From Phoronis ovalis (Eukaryota > Phoronida > Phoronidae), in assembly GCA_028565635.1 (NCBI GenBank), contig JAOXYB010022436.1:1-16902 (forward strand): DNA of 16,902 bases, in the 5' to 3' direction. The translations under genes were made by a program, and so were the position numbers. How positions within the stretch are numbered: the stretch's first letter is position 1; each line of letters opens with the position of its first letter. The notes under the pieces were generated by a model. The model was not told where the DNA came from, did no database searches, and saw only the letters and a list, made by a program, of their open reading frames with translations. Below, in pieces: positions 1-12,100 of the stretch.

Positions 1-2
1 AC

Positions 3-131
3 GCAAACATGAACTTTCATCAGTACCAAGTTTGTAACCTACATCACAACCACATGTATAGCCACCTAAAGTATTTTCGCAATGCTGAGGCTGCTCACAA
101 TATTGGCTTGCATTCGAACATTCATTAATCT
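3..131 (-). CDS. Exon A: calcium-binding EGF-like module 7 at the window edge
   Basis: Residues about 1207-1249. Acceptor tag at 134-132. It encodes EINEC, six cysteines (EC, YC, HC, TC, GC, SC) and a [13 protein letters not shown] core, with C-x-N-x4-Y-x-C fitting the Asn-hydroxylation consensus. The 3' end is set at position 3 because minus-strand gt at 2-1 would be a donor in the same phase 1 register as the other EGF exons, giving 129 nt like exons B and D. Only two intron bases are visible, so this end is provisional. Confidence 0.85.
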
Positions 132-3100
132 CTAAAAAAATTGCAGAAAGCACGATCAGGTACTACTCATTTTACAAAACATACAGATATTTTAATATTA
201 AAATAAGAAAAGCTACATGTAATTGCAATGAAACATGATGTTTTGTCTTGACCTGTATTTCTGACCCATCAATGTACACTAAGATATTTCATGATTAATT
301 TGAATTATATCTCTTTCAGAAACATTTTTTAAAGAAATTTCTAGTAAAACTGTAATGATAGTTTCTTATATTTATTCAACTTACCCAAACATGTCTGGTT
401 ATCTGTAGTGAGTTCATAACCCAACTGACAGCCACATCCATAACCACCAGTTGTTACATTCCATATGCAGAAATTACCACAAGTTAGATTATTCACAGTA
501 CATAGATTTTGTCCTAAAATGAAATATAACTCCAATAACTGTATAAAAATTGGAGAGAAAAAATATAGTTACCCTAACACAACAATGCAAAATAAAAGAA
601 TGTTAAAAAATTCTAACTGGTAAACAATAAAAGGTTAGAGACAGAAAACATTCATTAGTTTGACAAATTTAATTATCTTAATTACACTACTTGAACAGCT
701 TTGTGTTATTTCATGTACCAGTATTAATTCACACCACTTTATTACCTGGTTCCAGGATACAAGACACAGTATCATTAGTTAAGCTGTATCCAGAGTAACA
801 CCCACACTCATAAGTTCCTGGGAAATTGTTACAAATTTGTTCACAGGGATTAAGAACACATTCGTTTATATCTACAAAAGTAAAAATAAAACATTTCAAA
901 AAACAAAGTACATAATATGAATGACGAGTTTGAAATTTGTAAGAAGTCTGAACAGACAAGACTTTGAATTTACCTGTGACACATCTGATGACTTAAAATA
1001 TTAAAATAATATAATTATGGCAGTATACCTTCACAGTCATAAAGGCCTTGCAAATGGTAACCTTGATTGCAACCGCATGTGTATCCTTGTCCATTAACCT
1101 GATTGATACAGACTTGCTTACACTGATTCAATGTATCATTAAGACATTCATCCAGATCTGAAATTCAAACATATTTGAAAATATATAATATATAAAAAAA
1201 CTCGATTCACAAAGATAAAATATGCAAAAGTTAACTTGAAGGGATAATACAAACCCATAAATGGAACCTGCTTATTTGTTGACATGCCTTAAATCCTTAT
1301 TAATTCCAGAAAAATGCACATTGATATTGTATAATATGCAGTATAACTATCATAGATATTTAATAATACAATCAATCCATGCATATCACATATGTATTTA
1401 TGAAAGAATTATCATCTAAATTTCAGAAAACATCTATTTTTTGGTTTATCTTTGCTTCTTTCATACAAATGGGTCTCCACTAATGTGGATTGGGGTTACG
1501 CATATCAGTTGTTGCTACTGAGCACCTGCTACCTACTACCTCTGTTTGGATGGTATTTCATATACAGCATATAGTTGGAATGAAAGATCTTATGTGTGTT
1601 TCTGCGTAGGATCTAGGATAAACTGGTGTTCAGAACTAAAGAATTATGTTAGCTAATGTTTTCAGTAAATATCTTAAATCTGCTAGACATGTTAACGGAT
1701 GCATCTTAAACATCAAATTACCACCTGATGGTGGTAAAGGGGATATATATTATACATTGCACTACCACCTGCTACCATGTGACTGAAGGAGATAGATATT
1801 ATACACCACACTACAACCTGCTTCCATATGATGGAGGATAGATATTGTACATTGTGCTACAACCTGCTACCATACGGCAGTGCTGAAAGGGATAGGTATA
1901 TACATTGCACTACAATCTGCTACCATACGATGGTGGTGAAGGGGATAGATATTATACATTACACTAAAACCTGCTGCCATATGATGGGGGTGAAGGGGAT
2001 AGATATTGTACTTTGCTTTTACTTCACAATTGTCAGCACCTACAATTTTCATAGCTTTTTTGTCAAGAATCTGAAGATAGGTCTTTGCTGATGACATCCA
2101 ATATACTGGGGCATATTTCATGAGACTTCTTATGTGAGATTTGTAGACTGTTGCACATCTAGCTTTATATATGAATGGTTAGGCGATATTGAGGGCCATC
2201 AGACGTTTTCCATCACATGATCCAATTTCATTCACGACATATGCAACGTACTCCATATGAGGCCTACAGGGAATCAGGAAGATTAGAAATAAATCTAAGC
2301 CTCAAAACTGCACTTACCAACACATTTAGCTTCAATCTTTACATAGCCTGCAGCACAAGGTCCACATTCGTATGCTACTCCGCGATTCTGCTCTTCTGCT
2401 GGGGTCAAGTCAGTACAGTTTGTTCCTGAAGCCTGACATGGGGCATCTTCACAACCATTGATATCAACTGTGCAGTTGTTACCTGCATAATATAGTTCTA
2501 TAAAATTATTACTTAACATATATTGCTGTAACGGTCATCTCAAACAGAGACATAAATTCAACCAAATAAACTAATTATTATATCCAGTTCATTCTGCATA
2601 CAATTCTGATTGTACAATTGCATTCTTGTTGTTCAAGAAATACTAGATCTAACTCTCATTTATTTATTATAACTAATGATTCTCATTCTGTGTACTATCA
2701 GGAAAACATAGCTGAGTAAGACAGCTAGAGATGCCTTGGCAGAATCTTAATTCTTTTAAATTATTCCTCTTTATTATCTTACCTGCCCATCCAATTTGAC
2801 ATTGACACTGAACTGTGAATATTGACTGCCCCTGTGTTCCTTTCACTTCCTCCACAGCTTGGAAGACACATGTTCCATTATTTTCGCAACCTCTGCAAAG
2901 TTGTACTTGAACTGTATGTTCTGTTGAAGTTCCATTCTTATTGTCTTTAGCCACAAACCTGAAAATTTATTTGTTTAATTTGTGGGTTCTCAGTCTTTAC
3001 TGTGAGACTGACACTGACTTATAAAAGCCATAATCTAATCAGAGGTTTGAGTAAAGACAACTTTCCTGGCCGGGGTCATGTTAATGAGAATGAAAAGCAC

Positions 3101-6100
3101 AAAAAGCAGATCGGTGGAATAATACACTCATAATATCTTTGCTCAAGATTCATATTAGGACTAATTTTCTTTACAACCAACTTGCAGATACATGTAGATC
3201 TCTACCCAGATTTCAGCTTAGTTGTTTTAGGATCCTTGTAAAGAAACATTCAACGTGAACTGATAACTACTTTAAAAATATTTCAAGGCAATGTACAAAC
3301 CTGAGTACATTTCCACTAAGATCTAAAGGAGTCCAGGTTATATTCATTGACAATGTTCCACTAGCAGTTTCAGTGTGGTAAGTAAATCCATTAGGTAATG
3401 AAGCTTGGGACACAGCAAATATAGTCACTGAGTCTCCATCTCCATCATTAGCTACCAGTTCAATAGTAACTTGGTGGCCAACTGTAGCATTTATGAACTG
3501 TGTGCCAGTGAGGGTAGGATAAGTATTAGCTAAAAAGAAAAAGGAAATTTGTAAAATAAACTAGAAACTGCTGACTATTTGGTGTATTAAGATATCTTTT
3601 GAAATGCTTGTAATATGTACTCTTTCTGTTTCAATGCCTAGAAGTTAAAAGAATTGATAAATCATGTCTTGAGTAACATCAAAGTAAATGAGTTCTTGCC
3701 TAAACATCCCGCACAAAGTCATATATTTTGTGCATTCCAGTTCAAGTTTATTTTTTTACAGTATCCCAAATTCTACATTTTTTATATATTGTTAACTTTT
3801 AAAAAAATATTATTAGCCAACTGTCCAAGTTTGCAACTAAATTCAACAGATTTAAACACAAATAAATTTAATTCTAATCTCACCTAGTTCCAGAGCTACC
3901 TTCTCGTTGTTTTCTGATGTATCTTTAGTTGACAAACCAACCTCTCGATCTCCAGTGACTACATAATCAAATATACATTCTACATTATCACCACATAAAG
4001 CCAGAACTTCAGCACTGACATTTAACTCATCTGTGAAGATTGGAATAAAGTTGTAGTCGTTGAATGTCATTGGAGATTCTCCTTCTTGGTATGTCAATAT
4101 TGATTGTCCAACAGGAACTGTCCCTGTAAAAGTAGGGTATGGTTGTCAATCACATCGATCATGAATTGGATGTGGTGGCTAAATATCAAATTAAACAAAT
4201 CATACTGCCTATGTGTTATCCTTAATTTCAACAAACACCACCAATTTATATCCCACTTGTGTTTTACTTGTGTTTTATCCTATATTACAGAAGATGTATA
4301 TTTTAAGACCTTTCCAAAATACAGGGGTCAAGTCGACAAGATAAACTTGCAAATGACTGCTAATTTGTATTTGTATAGGAATATTCATACTTACATGATT
4401 TTCCATACTCAAATATTTCTCTGTCAGTTGCATTTGGGCTTACTAAAGTTCCATTTGGGAATGTGAAATCATCAGCTGTATCTCCATTATAAGTACCCAT
4501 CAAGCCTTTAGTTTTGTTAATAGCACTAGATGGTGTAGCTATCACTAAACCGAGACTTCGCGCACTTATGGTGACAGATATAGAGAAGCCTGAAAAGAAA
4601 AGAAGCAAATATTAATCAGATTATCTATAAAATTAATCATACTGAAGTATTTGGAATACATTTTACATACTATTAAGAAAACTGCCTTCAAACATTTTGC
4701 TGTACCCAGAACAGTAATGTACAACAATATCCCACAATGAAAAAAAAAAGAAAAAAGCACAAAGTAAATTCAGAAGTAGAAATCAGAAAAAGAACATACA
4801 GCGAATCCTTGTACACTAAAAGGTATTAAACCTACCAGAAGCAAAGGTTGCTGTGGCAGAAGTTGCTGTTTTCTTGGTAACTTGGAGATTGCTGAATGAA
4901 AGGATATTCTGCTGATTTTCGAAAGCTCCATCAGACTTTAGTTGGTTATTCACAAAAACTTCAACAGCTGAAACAAAAACACATCTGTTCCAAGCTCTAG
5001 TTATATCAAGTTTAAAAATTTACCAATCATGGTTTAAAGCATTTGTGCAATTTTAAAAAAAATTTGCACCTAAGGAAAATTAAAATAACTGTAGAATTTA
5101 GGAAAATATAATACCTGATAAATATCAATATTCTTGATCAGTTAAGACAAATTTAATATTTACAAATTCTCATAATTAGTAAGTAAAATTAGTTGGAAAA
5201 TGAATGCTGGAAATATTACTTTTTTACAACAATGCTAAGTATTTATATGACTTGCCTTAAAATGTCTTACTAGTGATTTTTTTTAAAATGTCTACCGTCA
5301 ATTTTTAACATGAAGAAAAACCTCTTAGATGTACTATTTAGTCTTCTTTGCCTTCAACAGTTTCTTTCTATAATGATACTACCTTGCATATCAGCTGTCA
5401 TCCCAATGTGTACTTTGTCTGAATTTCTATCTTTAGCAACAAATGCACTGTATATGGTAGCATTCAATGTGTTGTTATTCTGATCCATCCCTTTGGCAGT
5501 ACGGGCTTGAAGAACAAAATCTCCAGAATTCATGTCTATCATAGTGTATTCACCCAACCCATTAAATGTATATGATTTGCTATCTAATGTCGTTACATGA
5601 GGGTCTCCTTGACCCCATCCTACAAACAGAATATAACAAGACTTTGCAATGTCAAATTCCCATCAAATTCTTAGGATAACACCTCATTGTATCTCTTGTG
5701 GTTTGTAGCCCCAACTTGCACTTTTTGAAGATTAACTAATCAGGCTGTTAATTGATAATGTTCTACATTTTCTTCAATTGCAACATGTGATGCCGTTAAT
5801 CTTTTTGAAGTTTAAAAAATATTTATGAAATTCAGCAAGCATCTGTAGCCATTAAAAGATTAACGGTATCAAATATTGCAATTGGTAGTATATTGTTGAT
5901 TTCATTGAGTTATATCGTTTTAAAGTTAGGTAGTTTTAAAAGGATGCGTTTTTATCGTCATCATAACTGTCAACATACTGAAAATATCCTTGCAGTTACA
6001 TCTGATTATGAAATTACTATGAGACAGAAATCGACAGCAAACTTTGTTTTTTATCAGAATAATATGTTGTGATACAAAACCTGACCTTCAAAGAAGCTCT

Positions 6101-9100
6101 TTTATTAGTTAATGATCATCCTTGAGTGCTACAGATGTAAAGTAAAGTACCAGATACAATAAATGTCAATGATTCAGATTGGCAATTGCCCAGTCTGAAT
6201 AAATCCATCCATTAGTGTTCTGTACCTTCTCAACAAACGTCTGGGCTTAACCGGTAGTCTATTTTGTTATACTCCTTTAATTTAACAAGTGCAAAATAAT
6301 TATGTCATTAATCTTTGCCAACCGAGATAAGCCTTTCTCTCTGAGTGATCCATCGTCGTTTGCTATGTCTATCCTATCTTTATGACTCATTCTGAATAGG
6401 TATTGCCGGGATGCTTGCTTTTGCTTAGCAGACTATAGATAAACTCTGCCAGGACAGAATGTGTGTAATCGACCCCCTACCCGCTTAGTCCACTGTTAAA
6501 CCTAATATTGTATGCTGCGATTTGATTGGTGTCAAGACTTTCTTGACAATTCATACAGCAATAAAGGGATTATCATTCTTCTGCTTTTCCAGATAATAAA
6601 GAAAAAATTACTATGGTTAAGCCCAGACATTAGTTGAGAAGGTACAGAACACTAACGGATGGATTTATTCAGACTGGCAATTGCCCAACTTTTCAAGGTT
6701 AATCTAAAATCTCACATAGTCTAATGCAATCTCTCACCTATGACCTTCATGAATCTATCTTAAAATTGTTACACACAATGAAAAACGAAAAATCCAAGAT
6801 TTGGAGATTTGATTCAGAAGCTAATCAGATAAAACCTGAAGCTGTTATTGCGATGTACAATCCATTTTGGAAGTGATCCAGGTCAAAATTATATCTCACC
6901 TGTAATTGGACCTTTTTTTACCCTGTATCAAATATAAAGCAGATCCAATAAAAAACTAAAGTAGTTATTGGGAGACAAAAAGTGCTAATTATAAGCACAA
7001 CAAAAACTATTGAAGATTTGGATCAACATATGACCTACTTTTCAAGGACATCCTAAAATGCCACCTAGCCTAATATGCCCATCCCCTCTTCATGAGTTAT
7101 CCACCTTCGAATCGTCCAGTCAACACTTCATCTTTATGGAAAGTGGTGCAATGTGACATGCCTCTCAAAAACTAACATGGCTGCCAGTCAGACATATTGG
7201 AAGTAGTCCAGGTTGAAAATATAACCAACCTGTACTTCGACCTCTATTTATATTGTACTGAGCATGATATTGATTATATTAAAACTGAGGGAATTATTGC
7301 GAGACAAAGAAAGATCTGCATTTTTACCTGCACTTACTCTGCACCAAATATGAAGCTGATCAAATAAAAACTGAATCTGTTATTGGGAGACAAAGAAAGT
7401 GTAATGGACAACACCCACAACAATGGATACAGGGTGACTACATGCCCACTTCACTATGTTAGATGAGCATACAAATGTTATTTTTTGAAAGTGGATATAG
7501 CTACCAGAAATAAGCTGCAAAAAATACAAGTCACTAATATGCAAGGTACAGATACACTTACTGTGCTTAAAATAGTTTTGTTTGATGCAATATCCGATGA
7601 AGCACTAATCATGCAAATTGCACAGAATAATATGATAATTATACACCTTTAACTAACATATGTTTTAGATTAAGATAAATCACAATCACTTAATATATGA
7701 ACTATCATTATCAAAAACATTTATTCTGCATAAGACTACTACGATAAGCAGTCAAAATTATTAGTTTCTGATGATGAAATGCAACTGAAATAAGGCTGCA
7801 CATATTGAAAACAGAATTCTACTTCTAATCAAAGATATGCATTGTATAAAACATTTGTTTCCAACTGGTTAATTGTCCTGGTAGCTGGACATGACAGCTT
7901 GAAAAAAGCAATTATCGATAATTATATCTTAAAGTGGCATTGATTGTAAAGGACAAAATAGGTTACCTAAAACTGGTGGACTATAGCCCTGGCAGGTGCT
8001 AATTGGATGAAAAATATGATACAGTGGGCAGTTATCTGACAATTCACAACACCATTCTCTTGGCAGAAGGTCAGCTGTCTGGTGATCAGCTTCATAGCTA
8101 TGATGTTTAATTTCCAATGATCCAGCAGCTGGTGCTTGGGTAATAAGACTTCCAAAGCTGACCGAGTTAAATTCAGTAACATAACAACAAGTCTGAAATA
8201 AAGAAAGATGACATCATTAACAATTTTAATACAAAGGAACACCAAGATTTGCTAGAAATAAATCCAACCAGAAATTTTATAATATAAATTTTCCAAGATG
8301 GCCAGCCTCCAATAGGTCAGAGAGATGGAATAAGTGAACTACTAAGATTTCTCATCCACCTCTTTATAATGTTAATGGAAATATAAAAAAGAACAAATGC
8401 AAATCAGTTGAGACTTCAAGGTGTGTTCAGATTCTTTGATAGCTTTCTGGGAGATGGCACTTATTCATTCTGCCTTGAGACCATTCATCCACCATATGTA
8501 CTAGCTACTGATGGAATAAAAGATGATATTTATCAGATAAGTTTTGGACTGCAGGGGTTAGTTTATTATAAAAATTTTAGTTCTTATTTTGTAATTTTAA
8601 ATTCCATAAGGCAGAAAGAAGGAAAATTCTTAAAAAGCTTTTGAGACAAAAAGTACGAAAAAGTAAACAACTGGTTTCCAGAGCATATATGGTTGAAGAA
8701 ATTCCAAGACGGCAGCTTATAGATTGCATGGACATGACTTTTGACAGGAGGTATTCTGGGCTAATATGTACACACATTACGTAACCAGCTAGCTAGCCTT
8801 TCTCCTTTACTGCAGCTCCAAACTTACTATTACATCAAATAACCTACCTACACTCACTCTCACAGACACACATAATCAAACACACCCACACGTATAATTC
8901 AGTTCAAATGACTTTAATTTATAACAATGTTTTTATGCTCATTTGCAAACTGCATTTTACCCATTGCCATAAAAATTCAACCTCAAAGCCTAATTTCCTC
9001 GTATCATACCTGTGTTAAATGCACAGATCACACACAAATTCCACTTTATTTTATATTTTAGTACCTATGGGAGTTTGAGGATGAAAGCACACGGAGACAA

Positions 9101-12100
9101 CCTAGGAGGGATATTTTGAGAAATAGACACCTTGCATCTGGTAAGGTTTACCATCACAGCTAGCATTCTACTTGTAAGCAATAAATTCCATTTGCTCCCA
9201 TAAGAATAAACAATTCCATTGATAAAATTAGCCTTACCTGACCACTATCTTTACTTGATGGGAATACCAAGTAGAAACAGTTTGAGGCACTTGTATCAAT
9301 GCTAAAGCTGTTATCCTGCAAAGCTTGAAAAACTGAACATGGACATGGTGCAGTTTCCCGTTTTATTTCCTGGATCATGGTAAAATTAACTAATTCTTCT
9401 TGTGCCCAATTTAAGCAGTCTTGAGCATAGTTTACTGCATCATCACTTCCTTGATCTAACCGGAATAGCCAACGACCAAGCTTAGCTGCAATTGGAAAGC
9501 AGTACTCTATTTCATTACTCCATTCCATATTAACAGCTGGTTTGTAACAATACTATCACATTTCACCTCTAAATGACATTTGATCTTGAGATCAACTTAA
9601 AGAAGTCAGTCCCCTGGATTTCAACCCTTAAACGCCATAATGTATATCATTATATATATATAATGCAATGTTCTCTTTTAATACAGTTATTTTAACCATG
9701 ACGGTAATGTTTAAGGACTAGGGTTATATAATCATATGACTTGCAGCCATCGTAAACATGCACGTGAGATCTGATGCATCTTAATTTTCAGACTGTAACC
9801 ACTGTCACCTTCCCCTTCGTAAGATCAAAATATCATGTGTTCATTCTTATTATAAGTTGCGGTTGCCACATATATTTTTGCGCTGTAAGATGATCTTCAT
9901 ATGCCAAACATTTTGACAAACATACAGTCAACACAAACATGCATTAAGCCAATTAATGCACCCTTATATACTATGGATGTGCAGTTTGATTTTGAAGCAA
10001 AGTGAAAGTTATGTGATCTTGTTAATGGCCAATTCTTACATAGATGCATTCCTATATTAGAACATGCCTCTACTTACTGCAGTGCAACCCAAGGTCAAAT
10101 TTTGAAAAACAGATACAGTACATAATTATGTCTTAAAAAACTAGTGTCTGTATCTATCTTAATTTTTGAGGTGTACATCATAATGTAATACTTGTATAAT
10201 TACAACATGATTTAAACAAATTGTAGACCAACTCAAATTTCAAAGAAACCAATGATGATATCTCCCAGACACGATTATACCACTGTCAATGTCTTTTCCA
10301 AAAAGTTGTGAGGTTTGATGGGCTGTCCCAGGCAATATATTTCCATGCAACATGCTGTACACAAATTTTTAGACAAGTCGAAATTAAGCTGTCGTAGCCA
10401 GCAAACTCCCTATGTGTTTTACATATAAAATACAAAAACCCCATTACTGACTTTAAAAAATGTTTCTGATTGGTTAACCAGAAAATTTAAAATAGACCAC
10501 AGAAAGCAAAACACTATATATGTACAATTTGCAGTACCCTTGGCTATCCACAACTGTATTTACAGAACCGTTAAATTTTCTGCTACTTACATGTTTGAGT
10601 AGCATCTAGATTTCCTTGAAGTTCTTCCAGCTGGCCCATACCAGGTTTACCAGACACGTAAGAGTTAAAATGATTACCATCTTCTGAATAGAAGCCCATG
10701 TAAGCTTGAAAGGTTGCTGCAGGATTCCAATTAATGTTTCCATATGTAAACATTGCAAAAGATTTGATACCATCAGTAACCAAAATAACTTGATAGGTAG
10801 AATTCTATAAAATATGCATATATTAAGAATGTTACACAAACACAAATAATTACAGGGTATCGCCTAGCAAAGAAAATGTTGATGCTAACCTTCATTGACC
10901 ACTACATTGTTGTTATAAATGAAGAAAGGTACATTAGATCCCTGACTTAGCTTCTAAAAGACTAATGGCACCTACAAAATATGGTGCAGCACAATGTCAC
11001 CTTGCACTGTAGCTGTGTGAATTAATACAGATATATTCAATACAGATAAGTAGTATTTAAAGTAGGCTATGTTTAGAATTATACTCGATAATAGTAACTC
11101 ACAGACATACCTGACTACCATACTGATATACTGGAAATGGTGAAACCTGTTCCCAGGTCACCAAAAACACCCATGAAGCTTCAAATTGATTTAGTCCAGT
11201 AAAGTGTCTAATATCTGCAGTTGCTATATCCAAAATGTCTTTAGCATGTTGATTATTCTGTGTAGCGTATTTGTTAAAATCTTTATAATAAATTTTAGGT
11301 GTTCTACCATTGTAATTGGTGGTGTCTTGATCAGTCCAAAATGGAGCAATAAATGTCTTTGTATTTGTCGCTGCTGCACCTAGCGGAGTAGGTGATAAAC
11401 CTAGGAACTTACTGGTAAAGCTGATGATGCCATTTACACTCACCTACATAAAGAAGATATATTTATATAACCTTTACATGCAGCCACATGTATGAATATA
11501 ATTTTAGTTAAATAATAAAATCTGAAAAGATTTCAGAATATCATTGCATACTTTTATACAAAATTTCTGCACATGAGCAGTTTCTGTATTTTTGTATTCA
11601 ATTCCTTGCCGAATTCTATTCACAGACAATTAACTGAAAGGCATTTTCACATATTGTTGTTTGCCACAATCACAATACCAGTCAGGCTATCAGCATTTTA
11701 TCAAAGCACTTGTCTAAGCATTGCATGTATTATATTCAGTGATGTTCCAGATAAAATGGCTCGCAGTCGATTGTTTTATACATTTTCTGCAAACTTGCTA
11801 TTCACACCAGAGATAGATCCCTGCTTTCCAGTGTTCTGGCTTGAAAGATATGAATCAGTTTTATGTACCAGTGTAATGACAGACCACGATAATTATGTGC
11901 TTAGTCTCACTTTTGAGAACCAATGTTTGTAGTTAATATTGCTCTCCACAATTTATTCACTCTTATGCTTTAAGTTAAATTTTAATTAATTAAATGAAAA
12001 GATAGACAGGCAAAAGTGTACATATTTTAAAAGCATACAAATAAATTTAAACTTTTTAAATCTGTATTTACTTTTCTATGAGTAGATCATGTGACCTGTA

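Noticed and set aside
1719-2018. CRISPR-like array
   Set aside because: Units are directly adjacent with no unique spacers, vary in length and lie in a eukaryotic intron.
1867-2121. 84-codon minus-strand open frame as a gene
   Set aside because: It is the LINE relic running into the tandem repeat, not a host gene.
4104-4466. 120-codon plus-strand open frame
   Set aside because: Overlaps intron H/I and part of exon I on the opposite strand; composition is low-complexity translation of intron sequence.
7929-8245. Two overlapping minus-strand frames as separate genes
   Set aside because: Only the frame encoding the AMOP cysteines is splice- and phase-compatible (exon L); the other is a shadow.
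8408-8644. 78-codon plus-strand frame and the open minus frame at 8577-8777
   Set aside because: No family resemblance and no splice-compatible extension; treated as intronic.
11573-11932. 119-codon plus-strand open frame in intron O/P
   Set aside because: No recognisable domain, lies opposite to the gene within a probable outer arm of the fold-back repeat, and has no supporting splice or promoter signal; likely a chance frame.
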